Part shown: piece by piece, positions 16,188 through 21,781 of the stretch
Numbering within the stretch: position 1 is the first letter of the stretch
Layout: the number at the start of each line of letters is the position of its first letter
Source: a virus
Virus record (IMG/VR): IMGVR_UViG_3300008116_007988
Coordinates: 1-21,781 of that record
Direction: 5' to 3' (one strand)
Length of the DNA stretch: 21,781 bases
Notes under the pieces: generated by a model
The model's input: only the letters and a program-made list of their open reading frames with translations
Database searches by the model: none
What the model was told of the DNA's origin: nothing
Translations under genes and position numbers: made by a program

Positions 16188-17177
16188 TTATAGCTCCGAG
16201 GCGTAAATAATATCGTTTATTCTATTAATATAAGTGTGATTATTTTTGATATTATTCATATGATGTAAAATTAAATTTTTAGTGGTAGGATTTTGTTGTA
16301 ACTCTATAATATTATCGAATAAATCGCTAGAATTTTCAGCATAAGCGCAGTCTCCATTAAAAAATTCTTTTATAGCTAAAGAATTTGTAACTGGAATAGC
16401 CCCATAAGATGCATTTTTTATAGGCCTACATGCAATATAACCATTAGCAAGGTGATTGGCGGGTCTAATATCTAACGGTAACAATGAACTACAAACATAT
16501 TCTCTAATTTTTTTTGTAGGCATCTGATTGTCGAAAGGATTATTGTATAAAAAAGGTATATTATGTTCTTCGCATTTTTTTATAAAACCTTCAAATAAAG
16601 GCCCATTGTCTTCTCTTATTGTTCCACAAAAAAAGGCTTGATTTTTTTGTTTAATAAATCTATCTTCAAAATTTATTTCATTAGGTAGAAGATCAGTTCC
16701 CCATATTGTATATAATCTATCGTAGTCATTTGAGGTCTCATAGAACGATACTTCGTTTAGACGATAATATTTACTGGGCTCAAAACTATAGTTGTAGTTT
16801 TTATCTTCTACTCCATTATTTCCCCAGCCATTTTTAGCATTAAATCTAAGATCAATTAATTTTCCAACTTTTCCTAAGTATAAATCTGCACCAGGATTTT
16901 GTTCTACTTTACCCTTATTGCCTAGATAGTGCACAAAATAAGTTGCAGTTTTATTAAGAGGCATATTATTGCTAGCTCCAAATGCAAATACTAACCATTG
17001 TTCGGTAATTACTATTGCATTATCAAAAAAAGAAGCATTAACATTGTCTCTGTTATCTAACCAGTATGTATCCCATCCTAAGTATTTTGCTGCTCTATAA
17101 AAGGCTTCATGAATAAATCCATGAGTGTGACCTGTATCTAGCTTTGCTCCCCAAATGATAATTTTATTATGCTTCAT
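16188..17177 (-). CDS. Putative GT-B-fold glycosyltransferase, divergent
   Basis: A 329-residue protein that I recognise only in outline. The N-terminus KIIIWGAKLDTGHTHGFIHE looks like a glycine- and histidine-rich acceptor-side loop, followed by AAKYLGWDTYWLD, the usual second strand of a GT-B Rossmann domain. The C-terminal half has AFFCGTIRED and a GYIACRPIKNASYGAIPVTN segment, which resembles the donor-binding side of exostosin- or DUF-type transferases (small residues, then a switch to a visible locus of the donor). No signal peptide or membrane segment is evident. Its position between an epimerase and a FkbM-like methyltransferase, with an 11-base overlap on one side and 1-base spacing on the other, supports a glycan role. 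Confidence in the specific family is low. Confidence 0.5.
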   Translation of the reverse strand: MKHNKIIIWGAKLDTGHTHGFIHEAFYRAAKYLGWDTYWLDNRDNVNASFFDNAIVITEQWLVFAFGASNNMPLNKTATYFVHYLGNKGKVEQNPGADLYLGKVGKLIDLRFNAKNGWGNNGVEDKNYNYSFEPSKYYRLNEVSFYETSNDYDRLYTIWGTDLLPNEINFEDRFIKQKNQAFFCGTIREDNGPLFEGFIKKCEEHNIPFLYNNPFDNQMPTKKIREYVCSSLLPLDIRPANHLANGYIACRPIKNASYGAIPVTNSLAIKEFFNGDCAYAENSSDLFDNIIELQQNPTTKNLILHHMNNIKNNHTYINRINDIIYASEL

Positions 17178-17724
17178 AACCTAATCTCTTGTGCACCCAT
17201 AAATCATCTACATGATAGTGAGGCTTTCCTATATCATAAATTTCTTTTACAAGAATAAAATCTTTTTTACGCAAAAATTCTCTGGACTCATCTCTAGTTC
17301 CCTTACGTTTAAAGTTACATTCTACGTCTCCTCCATAGTCGCATTCAAACGTAATAACATTAAATGAATAATTTGTTTCGAATATTTTGTACAAAGCTTC
17401 AAGAGATAATGTGGTAGGAGGATCAACATCAATAGATAAATAATCTATAATTTTTGGGGCATTATTCAAGTCTAGTAATTTTTGATAGTCTACTTTAGTT
17501 GCATCTTCACAGTGAAAATACGAGTTTTTCCTAAATTTAGCCCAGTCTGCCTTGTACTTTTCATAAAGTTCTACTGCTACTCCTGTCCAATCTCGTTCTA
17601 TCTCAAAAAATTGAGAATTACTCATATGGTCATAGTAGCAAGCTCCTATGTCTAAAAAGAATCCTTTTCTTTTTTTATTTAAAATAGTATCTACTAACTT
17701 GTCTTGCCCGAGTTGAGATCCCAT
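17167..17724 (-). CDS. FkbM-family methyltransferase
   Basis: A 185-residue protein. SQLGQDKLVDTIL (3-15) followed by KGFFLDIGACYYDHMSNS is the characteristic opening of FkbM-type SAM methyltransferases, with motif I LDIGA at 24-28. VAVELYEKY marks strand 2, and YLSIDVDPPTTLSLEAL matches the family's L-SIDVEG-like segment. FkbM enzymes O-methylate sugars or natural products, and they are common in surface-glycan loci. It starts 1 base after the upstream methyltransferase stop and overlaps the next gene by 11 bases. The protein is shorter than many FkbM members but contains the whole core. Confidence 0.85.
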   Translation of the reverse strand: MGSQLGQDKLVDTILNKKRKGFFLDIGACYYDHMSNSQFFEIERDWTGVAVELYEKYKADWAKFRKNSYFHCEDATKVDYQKLLDLNNAPKIIDYLSIDVDPPTTLSLEALYKIFETNYSFNVITFECDYGGDVECNFKRKGTRDESREFLRKKDFILVKEIYDIGKPHYHVDDLWVHKRLGYEA

Positions 17725-17725
17725 A

Positions 17726-18355
17726 TTACTCCTTTGTAATACACCATGCAGTATTTTCTAGAAAAGTTAAGTTTGACAGTTCTTTTTTTACGCTGGGCAA
17801 AAAAGTTTCTAAAGCTTTTCTAACTGAGTATAAATTTATATCATGACCTGCAAATATTCCACCTTGTTTAACTTTAGGCCAATAAAGCTGACAGTCAGAT
17901 AAGGTATTTTCGTAAGAATGATTTCCATCAATAAATAGAAAATCTAAACAATTATCCTCTAAAGTTTTAACAAACTCGAAACTTGATGTAAATGCAAAAT
18001 TTATTTTTTCTTTGTAAGGGTTAAGTCTAGCTACACATCTTGCTTTGATTTCTGCCTGCCTTTCAGCGGTTAAGCGTATCCCGCCATTGCTATCAACAAA
18101 TTCTGGGTAAGGGTCTACGGCGTGAAAAATTTTAATATTTGGAATATTTCTTAATAAAAATTCTGAAGTAAATCCATGACAAACTCCTATTTCACAGCCT
18201 ATTAATTCTCCTTGCAATTTTTGCAGATAAGGCAAAAGACCTATTCCAGATATAGTATGAAGTTGACTGCCATACTCAATTTGTTTATCTACCCATTCTA
18301 ATGTAGGCAAATGATCATAAGGATCAGCACACGGTGTTTCTATAATATATTTCAT
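17726..18355 (-). CDS. Class I SAM methyltransferase (Methyltransf_24-like)
   Basis: A 209-residue protein. CEIGVCHGFTSEFLL (54-68) is motif I of the type seen in cephalosporin-hydroxylase- and O-methyltransferase-like proteins. HAVDPYP (78-84) carries the strand-2 aspartate, and FLFIDGNHSYENTLSD (139-154) with GGIFAGHD (165-172) is the conserved metal- and substrate-side block of that group. A small-molecule or sugar O-methyltransferase is likely. Together with FkbM and the single-domain enzyme at 14747, it makes three separate methyltransferases in one island. The next gene downstream starts 1 base after its stop. Confidence 0.82.
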   Translation of the reverse strand: MKYIIETPCADPYDHLPTLEWVDKQIEYGSQLHTISGIGLLPYLQKLQGELIGCEIGVCHGFTSEFLLRNIPNIKIFHAVDPYPEFVDSNGGIRLTAERQAEIKARCVARLNPYKEKINFAFTSSFEFVKTLEDNCLDFLFIDGNHSYENTLSDCQLYWPKVKQGGIFAGHDINLYSVRKALETFLPSVKKELSNLTFLENTAWCITKE

Positions 18356-18383
18356 GAGTTTCCATTGTTGTAATAAATTTTAT

Positions 18384-19259
18384 TTAACTATAAGTACTTT
18401 TTATCAAGTTACTCCATTCAGGTATTCTATCATACTGATGAACTATGCTATAAATTTGGTCTTTTTTATTACAAATTTTATTATTTACTATTTTAGGGCG
18501 ATTTTCTTCTAACTTTAATTTATTTGTGCTTTTTGAAATTATTCCGACTTGATCATTTCTGCACTCTATGGCTTGAATAGTCGCTCCAGCATGACAAACC
18601 CAAGTATCGTGGCCAGAATTAAACTGTATTATATCTTTGTAAGGAGTTAGACTAATTAATATATTTAGTGCGGCTTGATCAGGGCCGCCTCCCCCAGGAA
18701 CTTGCTGTATGGTGGATTTACTTATTAAGTATAAGTTTAAGAATAAGTCCACCAAAGCTTTTCTAGTACCGCCTATTACTCCAGCACAGTAAATTTTATT
18801 ATTTTTTACTTTTTCATAGAAGTACGGACCAAAACTTTTTAGTATATTATTTTTACCCCATGGCTCTTCTTCATAAGTTAAATTTTCACTTCCTAGATAA
18901 ATTAATTTATTACTAAAGTATTTAAATGGATCAGTTTGAAAAATAACATCTTTAATATCAGTAAAAATTATATTGTTAATATCTGTTAATTCGTTTAAAA
19001 ATAGCGATGCATGAAGAAATCTATCTACCATTATAGAAAAATTTGGATAAAAGTCAAAACTTAAATTATTACTATTATCTTTTTTAAATGCAAAAATTTT
19101 AACATTTTCTTTAGTTAATTTTTCAACATCAGAAGATGCCATATTATAGGCAATCAAACCTATAGAGATGTCTGTATTTAATGCTTTTATAGACTTAACC
19201 CAAGGTTTAATATCTTCATAAGAATAATTTAATACAGCACCTAGAATCATATTACCCAT
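18384..19259 (-). CDS. GT-A-type glycosyltransferase, GT8-like
   Basis: A 291-residue protein. IIFTDIKDVIFQTDPF (97-112) contains the DxxD motif and the TD.xDV.FQ.DPF pattern of a GT-A group found in capsule and plant-type transferases. VPGGGGPDQAALN near 192-204 is the usual donor-side DQ segment, and HQYDR sits near the C-terminus where the family has a metal-binding histidine. Two starts are possible: ATG 19259 (used here, with an AAAGGA element about 8 bases upstream) and ATG 19250, which would make an ATGA overlap with the previous stop but leave the ribosome site further away. It overlaps the GT2 gene and leaves a 28-base gap before the next gene. The sugar is unknown. Confidence 0.7.
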   Translation of the reverse strand: MGNMILGAVLNYSYEDIKPWVKSIKALNTDISIGLIAYNMASSDVEKLTKENVKIFAFKKDNSNNLSFDFYPNFSIMVDRFLHASLFLNELTDINNIIFTDIKDVIFQTDPFKYFSNKLIYLGSENLTYEEEPWGKNNILKSFGPYFYEKVKNNKIYCAGVIGGTRKALVDLFLNLYLISKSTIQQVPGGGGPDQAALNILISLTPYKDIIQFNSGHDTWVCHAGATIQAIECRNDQVGIISKSTNKLKLEENRPKIVNNKICNKKDQIYSIVHQYDRIPEWSNLIKSTYS

Positions 19260-19960
19260 GGAAATTTTCCTTTATAGAGTTGATTCATAATGCTGTTGCC
19301 TTGAATAATAAAATCTTTTGATAATTTAGCGGCACCAAAACTTATTCTGTAGTTCATTGTTCTTTTGCCACTAGTGCCAAATTTACTATGATCTTTGATA
19401 GTATTTAAAAATATTCTATCACCACACTCTGCAACATGCCAAAATTGGCTTACTTGAATCAAAAATTTACGTGTAAAAGCGTAACAACTAGTGTCAACGT
19501 GATAGTGTGCTTGGTTGTTATTTATATAAGAAGTCCAGACAGGCCAATTACCTAAGCTTTCACAGTTATCTGGTATAACTTCTTTTTCGTCTACAATATT
19601 TCTTAACGAATAAGCCCAGTCATATTTATTTTTTTCTATGCAATCAACTAAAGATGAAACATGATTTCTTTCTATCCAGTTATCATCATCTAGAAAATAT
19701 ATATAGTCTTCATTTACTAAATGAGCAAATCCTGCAAATATTCTATGTCCACAAAATCCGTTTTTACCTACGTTTTCAGGTAAACAAATTACCGAGGCAT
19801 TTGGATTTATAGTTGAAATATTTGCAGGAATTTTATGTAAAAATTCAGGGCCATCCACTACTATTAGATGCTTTGTATTATAAGTTTGATCTCTTACACT
19901 GTATACAGCTTCTAATAATCCTGGGTGCCCTGTACAAGGAGTTATAACTATTGCTGACAT
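19247..19960 (-). CDS. GT2 glycosyltransferase
   Basis: A 237-residue GT-A family 2 protein. IVITPCTGHPGLLEAVYSVRDQTY (4-27) is the nucleotide-binding opening, and IYFLDDDNW (87-95) contains the DDD metal-binding motif. The C-terminal third, with AECGDRIF, would hold the catalytic acid region. It has no membrane helices, so it is a soluble rather than processive enzyme. It is the first gene of the sugar island. Its ATG overlaps the SLOG stop by 1 base (TAATG), so translation is linked to the replication-side genes upstream. Confidence 0.83.
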   Translation of the reverse strand: MSAIVITPCTGHPGLLEAVYSVRDQTYNTKHLIVVDGPEFLHKIPANISTINPNASVICLPENVGKNGFCGHRIFAGFAHLVNEDYIYFLDDDNWIERNHVSSLVDCIEKNKYDWAYSLRNIVDEKEVIPDNCESLGNWPVWTSYINNNQAHYHVDTSCYAFTRKFLIQVSQFWHVAECGDRIFLNTIKDHSKFGTSGKRTMNYRISFGAAKLSKDFIIQGNSIMNQLYKGKFPWVI

Positions 19961-20310
19961 TATACCTTTTTCACATGCACTAATAATCCTTTTTCTTTGG
20001 CGATTTCAATCATGTGTGCTGTTCCACGACTTTTGCCATCCCATACGGCTACTAAAGCATCTGCATTTTTCACCATTGTAATATTCCGCTGTATTCCTTC
20101 AGCGGGGTCGAAGCTATCTGTTGTGTTCCAGTGATCTACCATAATTCGCACAGGAATTTTATTTAGATGAGCGTAAGCTTCTCCAAACTCATCTACACCG
20201 CGCGCTCCTCCGGAAAGAATCTCTGTAACAGCCCATGGGGCTTCAGCGATTGCTGAAGCCACATAGGAATATCGATCAATTGTTCGCGAACCTGCTACAA
20301 TTGTTCTCAT
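19960..20310 (-). CDS. YspA-like SLOG-domain protein (DUF2493 type)
   Basis: A 116-residue, single-domain protein. IVAGSRT (4-10), ILSGGARGVDEFGEAYA (31-47) and ADALVAVWDGKSRGTAHMI (83-101) are the signature of the YspA/DUF2493 branch of the SLOG superfamily, Rossmann-like domains thought to bind nucleotide-derived ligands (known as a family prediction; exact activity undefined). Related SLOG domains occur in DprA, LOG and anti-phage systems. It follows gp32: its ATG overlaps the TAA that ends the gp32 tail as TAATG, so it is probably made by reinitiation. If ribosomes stop at the TAG in gp32, 213 bases upstream, that coupling would be lost. Confidence 0.85.
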   Translation of the reverse strand: MRTIVAGSRTIDRYSYVASAIAEAPWAVTEILSGGARGVDEFGEAYAHLNKIPVRIMVDHWNTTDSFDPAEGIQRNITMVKNADALVAVWDGKSRGTAHMIEIAKEKGLLVHVKKV

Positions 20311-20522
20311 TACAAATCAAGCTCACTCTCCACTTCTTCCGGTACTTCCACTGAGCCGTTTGCGTCAGTTTCGGGAACCCCGCGGCTGATTCGCTCAAGA
20401 AGCTCTTTTTGTGCATCAGCAGTGGGACGAGGAAGAACATCATCCATTGACTTGAGGCTTGCAATTAGACTACGTTCTGCATCCGTAAGAGATCGCTTCT
20501 TGCACTTCAGTGCTTGGAGCTG
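20310..20522 (-). pseudogene. Detached acidic C-terminal tail of gp32, downstream of an in-frame TAG
   Basis: After the TAG at 20523-20525 the same frame stays open for 70 codons to TAA at 20310-20312. It begins QLQALKCKKRSLTDAE, continues with a helix rich in acidic residues, and ends SVEVPEEVESELDL. A conserved-looking basic/hydrophobic segment followed by an acidic end is how gp32-type proteins finish (the acidic A domain that binds partner proteins). No good ribosome site precedes an ATG here (the only one, at 20447, is not preceded by a Shine-Dalgarno), so it is not an independent gene. It is annotated as a broken part, but readthrough would restore a 216-residue gp32. Confidence 0.8.
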
Positions 20523-20525
20523 CTA
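20523..20525 (-). other. In-frame TAG stop dividing the gp32 coding frame
   Basis: The codon order on the minus strand is GTA GAG TAG CAG CTC CAA. One base change in a TAT or TAC (Tyr) codon would give this TAG; by memory of related phage gp32 proteins, tyrosine is usual at this place (NVEYxLQ), which should be checked. The stop is followed by C, a weak termination context in bacteria. All other stops in the minus-strand genes are TAA or TGA; TAG is used as a true stop only twice, on the plus strand. Confidence 0.85.
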
Positions 20526-20960
20526 CTCTACATTATAAGTCTGAGGACCAGTTTTGACTCGCTTGAAGTATACATCCCAGCCTTCATCTGGATCGGTCGG
20601 ATCGCCTAGATCTTCTGCTGCAACAAGAATCTGCTCAAGAAGCTTCTTTTTTAGATTCATAACTTTTACTTTGTTATCGCTAGGGTCAATTACCTGACAG
20701 GCATATGCCCAGCCACATCGAAGATCAGGATAGTAGTCTCGCACCCAATCTTTTTCACGATTGTTAAACTTCTCAAGCTGACGGTCAAAGGACAGACACT
20801 CCATAGGAATATCTTTGTTATTTTCGCCTTTGATCCAGTAAACATAGCGAGGAAGAAGATCACCTACAAAACGAACAACATTGTCGCCATTTTTATAGAT
20901 ATACTGATCAACTTTCTCTTTTACTGCGCCGCCCTTAGTGCTTCCAAATTTAACTGCCAT
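20523..20960 (-). CDS. gp32: gp32-like single-stranded DNA-binding protein, ending early at a TAG
   Basis: The product up to the TAG is 145 residues. ATG 20960 is chosen because GAGGAG stands 7 bases upstream; the frame also runs back to a TTG at 20975, which is not favoured. The basic N-terminus MAVKFGSTKGGAVKEK and the core with NVVRFVGDLLPRYVYWIKG, PMECLSFDRQ and GDPTDPDEGWDVYFKRVKTGP match T4-like gp32 proteins of aquatic phages as I remember them. The T4 zinc-ligand spacing (H, C, C, C) is not complete here. It coats single-stranded DNA and recruits replication and recombination proteins. Without the 70-residue acidic tail it would lose its partner-docking region and bind DNA more tightly. 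The gene lies downstream of the strong promoter at 21345, as would suit an abundant protein. Confidence 0.88.
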   Translation of the reverse strand: MAVKFGSTKGGAVKEKVDQYIYKNGDNVVRFVGDLLPRYVYWIKGENNKDIPMECLSFDRQLEKFNNREKDWVRDYYPDLRCGWAYACQVIDPSDNKVKVMNLKKKLLEQILVAAEDLGDPTDPDEGWDVYFKRVKTGPQTYNVE

Positions 20961-21342
20961 TTTTAGTCTCCTCAAACTTAAAATAAATTTTATTGCCTGT
21001 GATTGTGATTAATCTGTTGTTTTCTATTGCCTTTACGTTTACATACTCCGCGTGTAAAGTCTTTTTGTGAAAAAGCTTATACTCAGTATAATCTCGCCTT
21101 GCAGCAAGCAGTATGTACTGAAGTATTTCTTTTTCTGAATATCGCCAATGTTTATCTAAAAATTCTTCAGGATTTAAAAGGTATGAAGAACCGAACCAAT
21201 CAATAGACTGGTATTTTAACTGTTTGATATCTCTTCGAGATTTTGGGGTAGGTCGATACGTGATATACCATAGTATACCAATCATATTTTGAGTAGAGCC
21301 GCCACTAAATTTCAATAATTTAGATTTGTCAAACAGTATCAT
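20950..21342 (-). CDS. Unknown protein between uvsW and gp32
   Basis: A 130-residue protein from ATG 21342; a shorter form from ATG 21285 would have 111 residues. I do not recognise the family. It is mixed in charge, rich in aromatic residues, and contains a YRPTPKSRRD stretch and an RRDYTEYKLFHKKT region that look like nucleic-acid or protein contacts. No signal peptide, membrane segment or cysteine cluster is seen. Its place between the helicase and the single-strand binding protein suggests a replication or recombination accessory, such as a helicase loader or mediator, but this is only context. The start is uncertain: neither ATG has a clear Shine-Dalgarno, and the strong promoter upstream would start transcripts inside the longer ORF. 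The stop overlaps gp32 by 11 bases. Confidence 0.6.
   Translation of the reverse strand: MILFDKSKLLKFSGGSTQNMIGILWYITYRPTPKSRRDIKQLKYQSIDWFGSSYLLNPEEFLDKHWRYSEKEILQYILLAARRDYTEYKLFHKKTLHAEYVNVKAIENNRLITITGNKIYFKFEETKNGS
20968..20973 (-). promoter_or_regulatory. Shine-Dalgarno site that fixes the gp32 start
   Basis: GAGGAG on the minus strand is 7 bases upstream of ATG 20960. This is among the strongest ribosome sites in the window and argues against the TTG start at 20975. It lies inside the last codons of the preceding gene. Confidence 0.8.
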
Positions 21343-21344
21343 AT

Positions 21345-21373
21345 ATTATATCTAAAATGTACTGAGTTGTCAA
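21345..21373 (-). promoter_or_regulatory. Perfect-consensus sigma70-type promoter upstream of the gp32 operon
   Basis: On the minus strand, TTGACA (21373-21368) and TATAAT (21350-21345) are separated by exactly 17 bases, the ideal spacing. It lies in the only sizeable gap of the minus block (42 bases), after uvsW. Predicted transcription starts at about 21339-21337, after the ATG at 21342. It would drive the unknown protein, gp32 and the genes beyond. A host-type promoter of this strength fits an early phage transcript. Confidence 0.85.
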
Positions 21374-21384
21374 GAAGTATTTTT

Positions 21385-21781
21385 TTACAGGATATTAATT
21401 GAGTATCCTTCGTGCAGATAATGTGCCATTCGAGCCTGAGCTTGTCTGGCTGCAGTTTTACCTTTTAGATGAATATCTACAATTGTAGGCTGTAACTTAT
21501 CAGGGGAAAGCCGTACTACACGACCAATTAACTGAGTTAGTAGTGGAGTATTATTTACTGGCGTTCCTAATACTAGACAACTTAACTCATTAATTGAGAT
21601 ACCTTCAGAAAAGATAGATTGTGTACCAAACAACACTTTTTTCTCTCCAGATGCGATTTGCTGGGCGGCTTTTAGTCTAGCTTCACGCGTTTGGTCGCCC
21701 GTAACACTTACAGCAATTTCGCCTACCAGTTCGGCGCAGCTCTTCAAAAACCGCACACGATCAGAAAGCACCAAAACTCTA
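21385..21781 (-). CDS. uvsW: UvsW-like SF2 DNA helicase, C-terminal part (5' end outside the window)
   Basis: The last 132 or so residues of a superfamily-2 helicase. The frame is open to the right edge (RVLVLSDRV), so the gene begins outside; the apparent start at 21774 is an internal leucine codon. GTQSIFSEGISI is motif V with the usual GTxxxxEGxxI pattern, and QLIGRVVR is motif VI with the arginine finger. T4 UvsW unwinds and anneals branched DNA during recombination-dependent replication and removes R-loops. The neighbouring unknown gene, gp32 and gp46/47 agree with this. Another phage SF2 helicase cannot be excluded because the N-terminal motifs are missing. Confidence 0.78.
   Translation of the reverse strand, partial: RVLVLSDRVRFLKSCAELVGEIAVSVTGDQTREARLKAAQQIASGEKKVLFGTQSIFSEGISINELSCLVLGTPVNNTPLLTQLIGRVVRLSPDKLQPTIVDIHLKGKTAARQAQARMAHYLHEGYSINIL

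Noticed and set aside
19519-19526. TATAAATA, like a T4 late promoter, on the minus strand (and TATAAATG at 10591-10598)
   Set aside because: Both fall within coding sequence in an AT-rich genome and have no supporting context; chance is likely.
20276-20464. A 62-residue minus-strand ORF
   Set aside because: It overlaps the gp32 tail and SLOG start in another frame and has no recognisable domain or ribosome site; the gp32 frame explains the stretch better.
20961-20975. TTG start for gp32
   Set aside because: It would place the GAGGAG ribosome site inside the coding region; ATG 20960 has ideal spacing.
1-21781. Global reassignment of TAG to an amino acid
   Set aside because: TAG ends the RCC1 and GT2-methyltransferase genes at natural positions, nearly all other genes use TAA or TGA, and only gp32 has an internal TAG. 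No CUA-anticodon tRNA is seen in the window.
1-21781. tRNA genes, CRISPR arrays, insertion sequences, integrase or attachment sites
   Set aside because: I looked for T-arm-like motifs, spaced repeats and transposase or integrase motifs by eye and saw none. A tRNA-scan would settle tRNAs.

Overview
The window reads as part of a large, AT-rich, tailed-phage genome of the T4-like (myovirus) superfamily, probably from an aquatic or marine phage. This rests on genes recognised by motif: a UvsW-type helicase, a gp32-type single-strand DNA-binding protein, the gp46/gp47 (SbcC/SbcD-like) recombination nuclease, a FEN/RNase H-type 5'-3' exonuclease, a Hjc-like endonuclease, class I ribonucleotide reductase (nrdA/nrdB) and a SleB-type cell wall hydrolase. 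The marine assignment is inference from this gene set and the base composition. No tRNA, CRISPR array, insertion sequence or integrase was seen. Coding is almost continuous; the longest stretch outside a gene is 42 bases, and it holds a promoter.

Layout. Bases 1-6468 lie on the plus strand. They begin with the 3' part of a long RCC1-repeat protein, then a tightly packed run of five genes: a GT9-like glycosyltransferase fused to a methyltransferase, a GT25-like transferase, a GT32-like transferase, a 2-oxoglutarate/Fe(II) oxygenase-like protein, and a GT2 transferase fused to a methyltransferase. Bases 6465-21781 form one block of 20 minus-strand genes, read from the right end leftwards: uvsW (partial), an unknown protein, gp32, a YspA/SLOG protein, a nine-gene sugar and methyl-transfer island (about 13.8-20.0 kb), gp47, gp46, Hjc-like nuclease, 5'-3' exonuclease, nrdA, a 47-residue zinc-binding protein, nrdB and the SleB hydrolase. 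Almost all junctions overlap or are separated by 0-30 bases, so translation is probably coupled along the block. The two strands converge at 6465-6468, inside a 14-bp palindrome.

How it works together. The minus block joins nucleotide supply (nrdA/B), DNA replication, recombination and repair (uvsW, gp32, gp46/47, nucleases) and late lysis (SleB). A surface-sugar cassette sits inside the recombination genes. The plus block looks like a modification cassette downstream of a structural or adhesin-like repeat protein. Both glycan cassettes could alter host surface polysaccharide or decorate virion proteins; the sequence does not decide.

Most notable. (1) The gp32 frame is cut by one in-frame TAG at 20523-20525, and the same frame continues for 70 codons of a good acidic C-terminal tail up to a TAATG junction with the next gene. 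(2) A perfect-consensus sigma70-type promoter (TTGACA, 17 bp, TATAAT) lies at 21345-21373, so close to the next ATG that the predicted transcription start falls inside that ORF. (3) A small DnaJ-type zinc protein sits between nrdA and nrdB, coupled to nrdB by GTGA. (4) There are two independent glycosyltransferase-methyltransferase fusions. (5) An oxygenase sits beside GT25- and GT32-type transferases.
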